NCBI RefSeq assembly: GCF_900102315.1
Contig: NZ_FNBL01000011.1
Coordinates: forward strand, 62,001 to 126,000
Source of the DNA: Celeribacter baekdonensis
Lineage (GTDB): Bacteria; Pseudomonadota; Alphaproteobacteria; Rhodobacterales; Rhodobacteraceae
Length of the DNA: 64,000 nt
Reading direction: 5' to 3'
The number at the start of each line of letters is the position of its first letter. Positions within the stretch are counted from its first letter, which is position 1. Shown here one piece after another: positions 8,745 to 17,179 of this stretch. The notes below the pieces were generated by a model. That model searched no databases. It was not told the origin of the DNA and saw nothing but the letters and a program-made list of their open reading frames with translations. The position numbers were made by a program, and so were the translations under genes.

Positions 8745-9587
8745 ATGAAGCTTCTTCGCTATGGGCCGATTGGCTCGGAACGCCCTGCATGTTTGGATGC
8801 CGAGGGCCAAATGCGTGACCTCTCCGGTGTTGTTGCCGACATCAATGGCGAGAGCCTGTCACCAGAGAGCCTTGCCAAACTTGCCGCTCTTGATTTGACG
8901 GATTTGCCCGTGGTTGAGGGGGCGCCGCGCCTCGGGTCAGCAATCGCACGACCGGGTAAATTTCTTTGCGTCGGCCTTAACTACGCCGATCACGCCAAAG
9001 AAACGGGCAAAGAACCCCCGACTGAACCGATCCTGTTTGCCAAGGCATCGAACGCGATTTGCGGCCCAAATGATGATGTCGAAATTCCGCGCACGTCCGA
9101 AAAGACCGATTGGGAAGTCGAATTGGGCATCGTCATCGGCTCGCGCGCAAAATACGTCTCGGAGGCCGACGCGCTGAACTATGTTGCAGGCTACGCTTTG
9201 GTCAATGACGTCTCTGAACGCGCCTTTCAATCCGAGCGCGGGGGGCAATGGGTCAAGGGCAAAAGCCACGACACCTTTGGTCCCGTCGGTCCATGGATGG
9301 TGACAAAAGACGAATTCGACGACATTCAGAACATTGATCTTTGGCTCGATGTGGATGGTGAACGCCGTCAGACCGGCAACACCAAGACGATGATCTTTGG
9401 GGTGGCACATCTGGTCCATTACATCTCGCAATTCATGACGCTGGAGCCGGGCGACATCATTGCAACCGGCACCCCTCCGGGCGTCGGTTTGGGGATGAAG
9501 CCGCCGACGTTCCTGCGGGCCGGACAAGTGGTCACACTCGGCGCGGACGGGCTTGGAGAACAACGTCAAAGAATGGTGCAAGCATGA
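8745..9587 (+). CDS. Fumarylacetoacetate hydrolase (FAH) family protein
   Basis: 280 aa, usual length for FAH-type hydrolases/isomerases. The core carries GLNYADHAKE, then the acidic metal site DWEVELGIVIG (two glutamates) and NDVSERAFQ, and near the C-terminus GDIIATGTPPGVG, all family hallmarks. These enzymes hydrolyse C-C bonds of acylpyruvates, isomerise hydroxymuconate-type dioates, or act as ureidoglycolate lyases, in the cytoplasm with Mg or Mn. AAAGGA before the start at 8745 is a good ribosome-binding site. The gene overlaps the following SDR by 4 bp. In this island it probably processes a ring-derived oxoacid; the substrate cannot be assigned. Confidence 0.9.
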   Translation: MKLLRYGPIGSERPACLDAEGQMRDLSGVVADINGESLSPESLAKLAALDLTDLPVVEGAPRLGSAIARPGKFLCVGLNYADHAKETGKEPPTEPILFAKASNAICGPNDDVEIPRTSEKTDWEVELGIVIGSRAKYVSEADALNYVAGYALVNDVSERAFQSERGGQWVKGKSHDTFGPVGPWMVTKDEFDDIQNIDLWLDVDGERRQTGNTKTMIFGVAHLVHYISQFMTLEPGDIIATGTPPGVGLGMKPPTFLRAGQVVTLGADGLGEQRQRMVQA

Positions 9588-10393
9588 GTATCAATTTCGA
9601 AAAAGTGAAAAATGCCCTGACGGATCTGTCGGGCAAAACCGCAATTGTGACCGGAGCCGCACGCGGGCAAGGCGCGATCGAGGCCGAGCTTTTGGCCACG
9701 GCTGGGGCGTCGGTGCTTTTATGTGATGTGCTTGAAGAAGACGGTGTTGCCCTTGCGGCGCGTCTGGTCGATGCGGGGCATAATGTGCGCTTTGTGGCAC
9801 TCGATGTGACCTCGGAGGCGGCATGGTGTGCGGCCTTGGATCTTGTGCGGGATTGGACCGGGCGGCTTGATATTCTTGTGAACAACGCGGGGATCATCAA
9901 TCGCAAGATCATCCGGGATATGTCCGTGGACGAGTGGCGTAAAGTGATGGATGTGAATGCGACAGGCGCGTTCATCGGCCTCAAACATGCGGCGCCGTTC
10001 ATGGCCGAAACGGGGGGCGGCAGCATCATCAACATTTCGTCCAACAGTGGCTTTTCCGGGCATTATGACCCCGCCTATACGTCGTCAAAATGGGCGCTCA
10101 GGGGCCTGACGCGCACGGCAGCGATGGAGTTCGCGGACATGGGCATTCGGGTCAATGCCATCTGTCCGGGCCTGATTGTGACGGACCTGAATCGCAGCTC
10201 GCCTCATCTTGCGCCGATGATCAACCTGACGCCGATGCAACGCTCCGGTGAGGCCGATGAGGTTGCGCAATTGGTGCTGTTTCTCGCCTCCGAGGGGTCA
10301 GCCTTTATCACCGGGGAGGACTTTGTGATCGACGGTGGCTTTACCGCCGGGGCGGCCTATCGTCGGGTCGCCAAGGAGACTGGACTGCTTTAA
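9584..10393 (+). CDS. Short-chain dehydrogenase/reductase (SDR)
   Basis: 269 aa classical SDR. The cofactor loop is TGAARGQG near residues 24-31, followed by NNAG near residue 99 and the catalytic YTSSK near residue 165 with the serine in NISSNS. It overlaps the FAH gene by 4 bp and is the last gene before a strong bidirectional terminator. SDRs of indole and indole-acetate clusters oxidise dihydrodiol or hydroxy-oxindole intermediates, a possible role here. Other alcohols or hydroxy acids are equally compatible, so only the class is certain. Confidence 0.9.
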   Translation: MSINFEKVKNALTDLSGKTAIVTGAARGQGAIEAELLATAGASVLLCDVLEEDGVALAARLVDAGHNVRFVALDVTSEAAWCAALDLVRDWTGRLDILVNNAGIINRKIIRDMSVDEWRKVMDVNATGAFIGLKHAAPFMAETGGGSIINISSNSGFSGHYDPAYTSSKWALRGLTRTAAMEFADMGIRVNAICPGLIVTDLNRSSPHLAPMINLTPMQRSGEADEVAQLVLFLASEGSAFITGEDFVIDGGFTAGAAYRRVAKETGLL

Positions 10394-10415
10394 TCCTGCC
10401 TTGCTCGACAAGACA

Positions 10416-10449
10416 AAAAGCCCCCGTTCTCTCAGAGAGCGGGGGCTTT
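10416..10449. terminator. Bidirectional terminator between convergent genes
   Basis: AAAGCCCCCG...CGGGGGCTTT: a long GC stem (about 13 bp with one G-T pair) with AAAA on the left and TTT on the right, so it can work for the SDR gene (rightward) and the monooxygenase gene (leftward). Confidence 0.85.
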
Positions 10450-10459
10450 GCATTGGGCG

Positions 10460-11548
10460 TTAACGAATGCCAGCTTCGGCGAGAAGCGGCAGCACTTCAT
10501 CGCGGAAATAGGGGAATTCCTCAACGTAATCGACAAAGGACAGGGTGGTGCCCGCAAAGCCGGTGTCATGCAGTTTGATGATGCCATCGGCCACTTGCCG
10601 CGGTGTTCCGATCAACGGGAAACCACCATGGCCAAGCGCCATCACATCGCGGATTTGCGCCAGCAAATCATGCGGGAAAGACTGTGCGTGGGCGAACTGA
10701 AGATTCACAAGGTTGTCGACGGCGGGCCAGTCGATTTCGCTCATGATCTTGTCGTGATAGGCGCGCGCCTCTTCTTCGGTGGGGCGGCAAATCACATGGC
10801 TGAATGTCAGCACGCCAACATCGCGGCCCTTATCCGTTGCCTTTTGTTTCAGCTCCTTGATCTCATTGACAGAACGGGTCAGATCAATGGCGGGCGTAAA
10901 CAGGTAATTGGCGTTTTGGGTGGCAAATTCCCGCCCCAAACCGGAACCAGCAGCATTCAGGATTGGCACGCTCCCTTCGATTGGCCAAGGATCACCCTTA
11001 ACGCCTTTGAGTGTAAAGGATGCACCGTCCCAATCAAAATGTTCATGACTGGTCCATAGTTTTTGAACGATGTCGAACCATTCCTGGGCGTAGCCATAGC
11101 GGGACTCGTGATCATCAGGCAGTGTGAGCCCAAGCGCCTCATATTCCGGCTTGTTCCAACCCGCGACAATGTTGAGCCCCGCGCGGCCCGCACCGATTTG
11201 ATCCATCGTGGCGATTTGTTTGGCAACGACAACCGGGTGGTTGGCCGCGGTGTGAATGGTGGCAAAGACAGAGATGTCTTTGGTGTTGGCCAAAAGGGCC
11301 GTGGCCCATGTCACCGTTTCCAACACGCTGCCGTGAAAGTCGGTTTCCCCGCCATAGCCGATCCAGCGGGCAATCGGCAAAATGAAATCCATCCCGGCCT
11401 CGTCAAGCATCTTGCCGAGCTTGAGATTGTTTTCCCAGCTGTTCACCCAGCGTTCCGGTGCTTTGCTGACCGTCATCCCAGAGGAGCAATTGGATGAAAA
11501 GGTGCCGAGTTTGAACCCTTCCTTTTGGAACATTTTATTCTTGGTCAT
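10460..11548 (-). CDS. Luciferase-like (LLM) flavin-dependent monooxygenase
   Basis: 362 aa, single TIM-barrel LLM domain. Family-typical segments are FKLGTFSSNC near the start, VFATIHTAANHPVVVAKQ near residue 95, and RAGLNIVAGWN near residue 125; the C-terminal LIGTPRQVADGI is the common LLM ending motif. Its closest types are RutA/alkanesulfonate/dimethylsulfone monooxygenases, which use reduced FMN supplied by a separate reductase. A flavin reductase is encoded at 22863-23399 in the same island. It is divergent from a winged-helix regulator at 11676. It could cleave an amide or C-S/C-N bond of a heterocycle; this is inference, as the substrate is unknown. Confidence 0.88.
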   Translation of the reverse strand: MTKNKMFQKEGFKLGTFSSNCSSGMTVSKAPERWVNSWENNLKLGKMLDEAGMDFILPIARWIGYGGETDFHGSVLETVTWATALLANTKDISVFATIHTAANHPVVVAKQIATMDQIGAGRAGLNIVAGWNKPEYEALGLTLPDDHESRYGYAQEWFDIVQKLWTSHEHFDWDGASFTLKGVKGDPWPIEGSVPILNAAGSGLGREFATQNANYLFTPAIDLTRSVNEIKELKQKATDKGRDVGVLTFSHVICRPTEEEARAYHDKIMSEIDWPAVDNLVNLQFAHAQSFPHDLLAQIRDVMALGHGGFPLIGTPRQVADGIIKLHDTGFAGTTLSFVDYVEEFPYFRDEVLPLLAEAGIR

Positions 11549-11675
11549 GTGCAGGTCTCCATGTTGGTTTTTGAATAGATTTTTGATTTAAAAATGAATT
11601 TAAAAAAGACATTGAGTCAAGATAATTTTGCTGTGAAAACTTGTTTAAACCGAAGTCCACACCGGAGGTCCGCAC

Positions 11676-12209
11676 ATGACGGAAAAAAAGGCAGCCCCAA
11701 AGAATATTGACTTCACATGGCATCTTGCCGCCGACGAACCAGAGGTCGCGGCAACCGAATTTGAATTTGCTTTGATGCGCACATTTGAAAGCTTTGGTCG
11801 TTGGCAATCCGAGTGTTTGGTCGCCTCTTCGGGCTATGTCGCCAGTGGGCCAGACAACGCGTTGCTCCATGTGATCCGCATGAATGATCGCGCCAAAACG
11901 ATCAAAGAAATCGCCCGCCTCATGAACCGGGACGACATTCCTAACATTCAGTATTCTATCCGAAAAATGGTTTCTGACGGGCTTGTGTCCAAACATGGAT
12001 CAAGTCGGACGGGGGTCACCTACGCGGCCACGGATCGCGGGCGCGAAATCACCGACAGATATGCAGAGATACGCCGCAGTCAGTTGATTTCCGAGATTGG
12101 CGAATTGCCGGAATTCACCGCGCGGATGAAAGACGCGGTGCGGACACTCAACATTCTTTCAGGGCTGTATGAGGAGGCCTCTCGGGTGATCGCGACACAT
12201 CGGCGCTGA
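11676..12209 (+). CDS. MarR-like winged-helix regulator
   Basis: 177 aa. The helix-turn-helix lies around residues 65-110 (KTIKEIARLMNRDDIPNIQY, then the SIRKMVSDGL helix) with a wing at KHGSSRTGVTYAATDRGREI. The protein has a longer N-terminal segment than ordinary MarR members and resembles predicted winged-helix regulators found next to aromatic degradation genes. CGGAGG lies just upstream of the ATG at 11676. It is divergent from the LLM monooxygenase across an AT-rich 127-bp region that probably contains both promoters. The target genes are inferred from position. Confidence 0.8.
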   Translation: MTEKKAAPKNIDFTWHLAADEPEVAATEFEFALMRTFESFGRWQSECLVASSGYVASGPDNALLHVIRMNDRAKTIKEIARLMNRDDIPNIQYSIRKMVSDGLVSKHGSSRTGVTYAATDRGREITDRYAEIRRSQLISEIGELPEFTARMKDAVRTLNILSGLYEEASRVIATHRR

Positions 12210-12224
12210 TCACGCGAAGCTCCG

Positions 12225-12689
12225 TTACCCTTTGTGGCGAATGTCGAGCATGATGGAAATGCCCCGCGCCGCGTCGGATTCAGATACATCCTTGAACATT
12301 TCGTCGATCCAACTGAGATGCTCAGCCGTCATTTCATCCATCAACGCGCGGCCTTTGTCGGTGATCCGCACCAGAAACGCGCGGCGATCTGATTCGAGAG
12401 TTAGCCGTTCCACAAGCTCCTCATTCACCAGCCGATCCACCACGCCAGTGACATTGCCATTGGACACGACAAGATGCTGCGACAGCTCGCTCATTTTCAT
12501 GCCCTCCGGTTCCGAATGAAGGGCGGCCAAGACGTCAAAGCGGGGCAGGGTGGTGGCATAGCCTGAGCGAAGGCGTTCACGCAAAGATCCCTCGACGTGG
12601 CGCACGGCCTTGAGCATTTGCAACCAAAGCCGGAGCCTTTGACGCGCGAGCATTTCATCCTCAATCAGGTGGGTCTCTTGCGCCGTCAT
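12225..12689 (-). CDS. MarR-family transcriptional regulator
   Basis: 154 aa from the ATG at 12689; a GTG two codons upstream (12695) is an alternative. The winged helix is clear: MKMSELSQHLVVSNGNVTGV at about residues 63-82, then VDRLVNEELVERL and the wing LESDRRAFLVRITDKG. It resembles MarR proteins of aromatic-acid CoA pathways (BadR/HcaR-like) and could sense a CoA thioester. It has its own upstream region carrying the AT-rich motif shared with other promoters of the island (12726-12740) and lies beyond a terminator that closes the CoA-pathway operon. It ends 15 bp from the convergent regulator at 11676-12209. Confidence 0.9.
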   Translation of the reverse strand: MTAQETHLIEDEMLARQRLRLWLQMLKAVRHVEGSLRERLRSGYATTLPRFDVLAALHSEPEGMKMSELSQHLVVSNGNVTGVVDRLVNEELVERLTLESDRRAFLVRITDKGRALMDEMTAEHLSWIDEMFKDVSESDAARGISIMLDIRHKG

Positions 12690-12725
12690 TTTCACACATC
12701 CATTTCGAAGTATCGTACAAAACTT

Positions 12726-12740
12726 ATTTTAAGTATCAAT
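12726..12740 (+). promoter_or_regulatory. AT-rich shared motif upstream of MarR gene
   Basis: ATTTTAAGTATCAAT, about 40 bp upstream of the MarR start. It matches the core TTTAA-x-x-AT-x-AA found at 17168-17179 and 17407-17418 and, more weakly, at 19062. It may be an autoregulatory operator; inference from recurrence only. Confidence 0.4.
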
Positions 12741-12762
12741 TTATAGATGGGCAGGTAAAGTG

Positions 12763-12792
12763 AAAACCCACATGAAATTCATATGGGTTTTT
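12763..12792 (-). terminator. Rho-independent terminator of the CoA-pathway operon
   Basis: AAAACCCACATGAA pairs with TTCATATGGGTTTT (one mismatch) and on the minus strand the stem is followed by a U tract. It lies 41 bp beyond the stop codon of the gene at 12833-13225. Confidence 0.75.
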
Positions 12793-12832
12793 CTCTGACT
12801 GGCCTATGTGTCTCACAACGGTGTAATATTTT

Positions 12833-13225
12833 TTAGTTCAGTTTCCGTGGTTTGCCATCGGCATCAACCGCAACAAGCACCACATCAGCACTCATAATGA
12901 GAGTGCAATCCGTATCGGGCGCGGCCCATGCGGAAAGAAACAGGTTAAAGGAACTGTTGCCGCGTCGTGTCAGATCGGCATGGATCGCAAACTCTGCGCC
13001 AGCGGCGAGGGCGGCGTGAAAGGTCAGCTCTTTGATCGACAGGATCAAGGCATCGCCCTGTGCAATCTTGCGCCCTGCAAGTCCCGCCGCCACATCAAGC
13101 TGACCCATGATCCACGCTCCGGTGACCGCCCCACGCGGCGTGGCGTGGCTGTGCGGGGCGACGGTGACAAGGGTGGGGGCTGTGTCGGGGCGCTGAAGCG
13201 CCTCAGTCATGGGGTGTAACGTCAT
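12833..13225 (-). CDS. Hotdog-fold acyl-CoA thioesterase, YciA-like
   Basis: 130 aa, single hotdog domain. Features are PRGAVTGAWIMGQLDVAAGL (the long helix region with the acidic catalytic residue), then ALILSIKELTFHAALAAG and NLFLSAWA strands, as in YciA/acyl-CoA hydrolases. The start at 13225 overlaps the Rid gene by 23 bp; an internal ATG at 13210 is an alternative. It is the last gene of the operon led by the 2-aminobenzoyl-CoA monooxygenase/reductase. It probably releases CoA from a pathway intermediate or rescues trapped CoA. It is one of three hotdog proteins within 5.2 kb (see 13658 and 17508). Confidence 0.82.
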   Translation of the reverse strand: MTLHPMTEALQRPDTAPTLVTVAPHSHATPRGAVTGAWIMGQLDVAAGLAGRKIAQGDALILSIKELTFHAALAAGAEFAIHADLTRRGNSSFNLFLSAWAAPDTDCTLIMSADVVLVAVDADGKPRKLN

Positions 13226-13631
13226 GGGGAATAACCGCGGTGGCTTCGATCTCGATCTTGGCGGCGTCCTCCATCAAGGCCACGACCTGAACAACGGCCA
13301 TCGCCGGGAAATGCCGTCCAATCACCTCGCGGTAAGCGGCACCGAAAGCCCGCAGGTTGTCGAGATATTCCTCTTTGTTGGTGATATACCACGTCAGGCG
13401 CACAAGGTGCTCAGGCTTTGCGCCAGCCTGTTCCAGCACCGCCACAATGTTTTCAAGCGTCTGGCGGAATTGCCCCAGCATATCCAGATGTTCCCACTCC
13501 TGCTGTGCGTTCCACCCGATCAGACCGCCGGTGAAAACCATCCGGCCTTCGGCCAAAAGACCGTTGGCATAGCCTTTGGCCGGAACCCAGCCGTCGGGCT
13601 GGAGGAACATATGAGGTGTGAGAGCTGTCAT
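13203..13631 (-). CDS. Rid-family (YjgF/YER057c/UK114) protein lacking the RidA arginine
   Basis: 142 aa with the Rid fold signatures FTGGLIGWNA near residue 33 and the C-terminal KIEIEATAVI. At the position where RidA imine deaminases have the carboxylate-binding arginine (PARS), this protein reads FPAMA, so it is not a canonical RidA. Length and lack of that arginine fit other Rid subfamilies, which include 2-aminomuconate deaminase. It sits between a 4HBT thioesterase and a YciA-like thioesterase in the operon of the 2-aminobenzoyl-CoA monooxygenase/reductase. That enzyme makes a cyclic enamine, so enamine/imine hydrolysis is an attractive but unproven role. Confidence 0.88.
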   Translation of the reverse strand: MTALTPHMFLQPDGWVPAKGYANGLLAEGRMVFTGGLIGWNAQQEWEHLDMLGQFRQTLENIVAVLEQAGAKPEHLVRLTWYITNKEEYLDNLRAFGAAYREVIGRHFPAMAVVQVVALMEDAAKIEIEATAVIPHDVTPHD

Positions 13632-13657
13632 GGTGCGTCTTTCTTTTAATCTTGCTT

Positions 13658-14098
13658 TTAATCTTGGCGTTCATTTTGGGAGGAGGCCGTGAGGTAGCGG
13701 GACATGGCTGCACGGGGTGTTTCGGGCCAGGGTTCAGAGCCGCCAGTCTTGATGTTGGCGTAAACCACGGTGGCCTTACAGGTGAACCGCCGCGCGCCCT
13801 CGCAGGCACAGGTGATGCGGAATGTCGCAGAGGACCGGCCGATCCGTTCGACCTGAAGCGAAAGTTCCAACCAATCCTCAAGCAGTGAGGGCGCGTGGAA
13901 CCGCACCTCGATATTGCCCATCGGCGTGCCGTAGCCCTCAGGGAGGCCAATGGAGGCCCAGCTAAAATCCAACGCATCCGAAAAGAATCGCTCGGTGAGT
14001 GAGGAGATCATTTCAAAATAGCGGGGATAGAACACGATCCCGGCGGCGTCACAGTGATTGAATTCCACCTGACGGCGGATGGAAAAGGTCTCGGTCAT
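13658..14098 (-). CDS. 4-hydroxybenzoyl-CoA-thioesterase-like protein
   Basis: 146 aa hotdog protein with the 4HBT signature VEFNHCDAAGIVFYPRYFEM at residues 11-30, including the aspartate of the active site, and the strand segment MGNIEVRFHAPSLLEDWLEL. Members hydrolyse aryl-CoA or short acyl-CoA thioesters in the cytoplasm. It overlaps the stop/start of the SDR gene at 14095 by 4 bp and precedes the Rid gene by 26 bp. In this operon a hydroxylated or reduced aminobenzoyl-CoA is the likely kind of substrate. It is distinct from the second 4HBT protein at 17508. Confidence 0.88.
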   Translation of the reverse strand: MTETFSIRRQVEFNHCDAAGIVFYPRYFEMISSLTERFFSDALDFSWASIGLPEGYGTPMGNIEVRFHAPSLLEDWLELSLQVERIGRSSATFRITCACEGARRFTCKATVVYANIKTGGSEPWPETPRAAMSRYLTASSQNERQD

Positions 14099-14838
14099 GT
14101 CTCACCTCCGGACACTGAAATAGATTGTCCGGTGACCATATCGGAGCCCTCAGAACAGAGCCAGAGAACGGCGCGGGCGACATCTTTGGGCGGGACGAGC
14201 CTGTGCATGGGGTTGGTCGCCTCCAAAGAGGCGCGGGCCTCTTCGGGGCTGCGCCCGGTTTTTTCGACGATATTGGCGATCGAGCGTTCGGTCATTTCTG
14301 TGTCAAGAAACCCCGGACAAATCGCATTGACCGTGATGCCTTTGCGCGCAACTTCGAGGGCCACGGATTTGACCATTCCAACCACGCCATGTTTTGCCGC
14401 CGCATAGGGGGCCACATAGGGATATCCCTTGATCCCGGCGGTTGAGGCGATGGCAATGAGGCGACCCCATGGCTTGCCCTGCATGGCCTTTATGCCCTCG
14501 CGCAGCGTGAGAAAGGTGCCGGTGAGGTTGACCGTCATCATCCGCTCAAAAGCGGCAAGGTCGGTTTTGGCAAACGGCGCACTTTCCGAGGCCCCGGCAT
14601 TGGCCACGACAATATCGGGGGCCGCCTTGGCAATGGCCGCGGAAATCGCAGCCTCATCGGTGATGTCCGCGACAATCGCCGTGATGTTCGGGTGTTTGGC
14701 GGCCACAGTGTCAAGCGGCGCACGACGGCGACCGCAAATCGTGACCTGTGCTCCGGCTTGGGCCAGTTGCATGGCGATGACAGCCCCAACACCAGAACCG
14801 CCCCCCGTCACAAAGGCCGCTTTCCCGTCTAAACTCAT
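14095..14838 (-). CDS. Short-chain dehydrogenase/reductase
   Basis: 247 aa classical SDR: TGGGSGVG at residues 10-17, ADIT/NAGASES around residues 60-87, catalytic serine in IAIAST and YAAAKHG near residue 148, then NAICPGFLDTEM. It overlaps the monooxygenase/reductase gene upstream by 4 bp (ATGA) and the thioesterase downstream by 4 bp, so it is translationally coupled to both. A beta-hydroxyacyl-CoA or alicyclic ketone/alcohol derived from 2-aminobenzoyl-CoA is a plausible substrate. The C-terminus (SISVSGGET) is typical of the FabG/3-hydroxybutyrate dehydrogenase-like group. Specificity is not determinable from sequence. Confidence 0.88.
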   Translation of the reverse strand: MSLDGKAAFVTGGGSGVGAVIAMQLAQAGAQVTICGRRRAPLDTVAAKHPNITAIVADITDEAAISAAIAKAAPDIVVANAGASESAPFAKTDLAAFERMMTVNLTGTFLTLREGIKAMQGKPWGRLIAIASTAGIKGYPYVAPYAAAKHGVVGMVKSVALEVARKGITVNAICPGFLDTEMTERSIANIVEKTGRSPEEARASLEATNPMHRLVPPKDVARAVLWLCSEGSDMVTGQSISVSGGET

Positions 14839-17117
14839 GACGCCATCGCTTTCGTGCGTTCGGCAAGCGTATTGGCCTGACGGCGCCCGCCTTCATAGGG
14901 GGCTGGCCAAGGCTGTTCAGTGTCCCCAAGCTCCACGGCGGCATGCAGGGTCCAGTAAGGGTCGGCAAGATGCGGACGAGCCAACAGAACAAGATCGGCG
15001 CGCCCCGCCATCAGGATCGAATTGACATGATCCGGCTCATAGATATTGCCCGCGACCAAGGTCGGCGCGTGGATGTCATTGCGCACCCGATCGGAGAAGG
15101 GCACTTGGAACATACGGCCATAGACCGGCTGTTCTTTTTTATCGGTCTGGCCAGAGGAGACGTTGATGGCATCGGCTCCGGCCTCTTTGAACATCTGCGC
15201 GATCACGACGGCCTCTTCGGGGTGAACGCCCTCTTCGCCCATCCAGTCATGGGCCGAAATACGCACGCTCATTGGCTTGGCCTCGGGCCAGTGCGCCCGC
15301 ATCGCGTGGAAGATTTCAAGCGGGAACCGCATCCGGTTCTCCAAGCTGCCGCCATACTCATCTGAGCGTTTGTTGGTCACCGGCGAGATGAAGGAAGCCA
15401 AAAGATAACCGTGTGCGGCGTGCATTTCGATCATGTCAAAATCGGCCTGTGCCGCGGCTTTCACCGCTGTCACGAATTGATCTTTGACCCTGTCCATGTC
15501 GGCGCGGTCCATCTCTTTGGGCACGACATTGCCCTCCATCAACGGGAGTGCTGAGGCAGAAAGGAGGTCCCAATTGCCCTCTGTGAGCGGTTGGTCGATC
15601 CCATCCCACGCCAGACGGGTGGACCCTTTGCGGCCAGCATGGCCAATTTGCGCACAGATTTTCGCAGGGGTTTCCGCATGCACAAAACCGGTCAAACGCG
15701 ACCAGGCGGGCACTTGGTCCGGTCCGATGCACGGGCAACCGGGCGTGATACGCCCCTCCATGGAGACACAGAGCATTTCGGTGAACACAAGCCCGGCCCC
15801 GCCTTTGGCACGCTCTGCGTAATGCACAAAATGCCAGTCGGTCGGCATGCCGTCGGCGGCCTTATATTGTGCCATCGGTGAGACAACGACGCGGTTTGTC
15901 AGTTCCATCTCGCGCAGCTTGAACGGCGCGAACATCGGGCTGCGGTTCGAATTGCTGCCCGCTTTTTTCTGGAACCACGCTTCGGCCGAGGCCAGCCATT
16001 CCGGGTCGCGCAACCGCAGGTTTTCGTGGCTGATCCGTTGGGACCGGGTGAGCAGGGAATAGTTGAACTGCATCATGTCGAGGGTCAGATAGCGATCGAC
16101 CTCTTCAAACCATTCCGTCGAATTGCGCGCGGCGGATGTGACGCGCAGCACTTGGAGTTTGCGTTCGTCTTGATAGGTTTGCAGCGCGTCCCGAAGCGGG
16201 GCACCGGAGTTGAGTTCATCGGCCAAGGCGATGGCACTTTCCATCCCAAGCTTGCTGCCTGACCCAATGGAAAAATGCGCGGTGGCGGAGGCATCCCCGA
16301 GCAGAACGACATTTTCAAAATACCAGTTTTCGCAGGTGACGCGCGGGAATTGAATCCAGGCCGAGCCGCGAATGTGATTGGCATTGGTCATCAAGGCATG
16401 GCCACCAAGGTGTTTGGCAAAAATCTTTTCGCAAAGCGCGATACTGTCTTGTTGGTTCAGCCTGTCAAAGCCAAAGGCCTTAAAGACCTCGGGGCCGCAT
16501 TCGACAATGAACGTCGCCGTGTCATCGTCAAATTGATAGGCATGCGCCCAGATCCAGCCATGTTCGGTTTTCTCGAAAATAAAGGTGAAGGCGTCGTCGA
16601 ATTTTTGATGTGTGCCGAGCCAGACAAAATGGTTCCGGCGCATGTCGATGTCTGGCTTGAACTTGTCGGCATAGATCGTGCGTGTTTTGGAGTTGAGGCC
16701 GTCTGCGGCCACCACCAAATCGTTGGCCTCTTTCAATTCGGCGATCTTTTCGTCGGTGAGGTCGGTTTCGTATTGCAAGGTGACGCCAAGCGCGCGGGCG
16801 CGTTCTTGCAACACCAGCAACAATTTTTTACGCCCGATGCCACAGAACCCGTGACCGCCTGAGGTCATTGCCTCATCGCCGCGCACCGTTTTGACATCAT
16901 CCCAATAGGCAAAGTTGTCGCGGATCATTTTCTCGGAGATCGGGTCATTGTCCTCAAAATTGGACATGGTCTCATCGGAAAGCACAACGCCCCAGCCAAA
17001 GGTGTCATCGAAGCGGTTGCGCTCATAGATGGTGAGGTCATGGTTCGGATCGCGCAGTTTCATCGAAATCGCAAAGTACAGACCGGAAGGGCCGCCGCCG
17101 AGAATCGCTATCTTCAT
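14835..17117 (-). CDS. Fused 2-aminobenzoyl-CoA (salicylyl-CoA type) monooxygenase/reductase
   Basis: 760 aa from the ATG at 17117, preceded by AAGGA at 8 bp; an in-frame extension has poorer initiation. Domain 1 (about 1-375) is a class A flavin monooxygenase: GGGPSG at residues 7-12, the DGLNSKTR region, and the GDASATAHFSIGSG motif. Domain 2 (about 385-760) is an old-yellow-enzyme-type NADH:flavin oxidoreductase (SPMFAPFKLREMELTNRVVV, then ICAQIGHAGRKG). This fusion is the hallmark of 2-aminobenzoyl-CoA monooxygenase/reductase, which hydroxylates and reduces anthraniloyl-CoA to a non-aromatic amino-oxo-cyclohexenecarboxyl-CoA; databases also call it salicylyl-CoA 5-hydroxylase. The CoA ligase at 24397 would supply its substrate. 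It leads a six-gene operon. Confidence 0.92.
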   Translation of the reverse strand: MKIAILGGGPSGLYFAISMKLRDPNHDLTIYERNRFDDTFGWGVVLSDETMSNFEDNDPISEKMIRDNFAYWDDVKTVRGDEAMTSGGHGFCGIGRKKLLLVLQERARALGVTLQYETDLTDEKIAELKEANDLVVAADGLNSKTRTIYADKFKPDIDMRRNHFVWLGTHQKFDDAFTFIFEKTEHGWIWAHAYQFDDDTATFIVECGPEVFKAFGFDRLNQQDSIALCEKIFAKHLGGHALMTNANHIRGSAWIQFPRVTCENWYFENVVLLGDASATAHFSIGSGSKLGMESAIALADELNSGAPLRDALQTYQDERKLQVLRVTSAARNSTEWFEEVDRYLTLDMMQFNYSLLTRSQRISHENLRLRDPEWLASAEAWFQKKAGSNSNRSPMFAPFKLREMELTNRVVVSPMAQYKAADGMPTDWHFVHYAERAKGGAGLVFTEMLCVSMEGRITPGCPCIGPDQVPAWSRLTGFVHAETPAKICAQIGHAGRKGSTRLAWDGIDQPLTEGNWDLLSASALPLMEGNVVPKEMDRADMDRVKDQFVTAVKAAAQADFDMIEMHAAHGYLLASFISPVTNKRSDEYGGSLENRMRFPLEIFHAMRAHWPEAKPMSVRISAHDWMGEEGVHPEEAVVIAQMFKEAGADAINVSSGQTDKKEQPVYGRMFQVPFSDRVRNDIHAPTLVAGNIYEPDHVNSILMAGRADLVLLARPHLADPYWTLHAAVELGDTEQPWPAPYEGGRRQANTLAERTKAMAS

Positions 17118-17161
17118 TGCTGTCATCCTTTGACTGAGGGGGCTGATCTGTGTCGCCTCCA

Positions 17162-17179
17162 ATATATTTTAAATATAAA
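17162..17179 (+). promoter_or_regulatory. AT-rich operator-like motif, copy A (contains a 15-bp palindrome)
   Basis: ATATATTTTAAATATAAA; the inner TATATTT-T-AAATATA (17163-17177) is a perfect palindrome. It agrees with the copy at 17401-17418 at 16 of 18 positions. It lies about 45 bp upstream of the monooxygenase/reductase start codon and is a candidate MarR/AraC-type operator. Confidence 0.5.
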
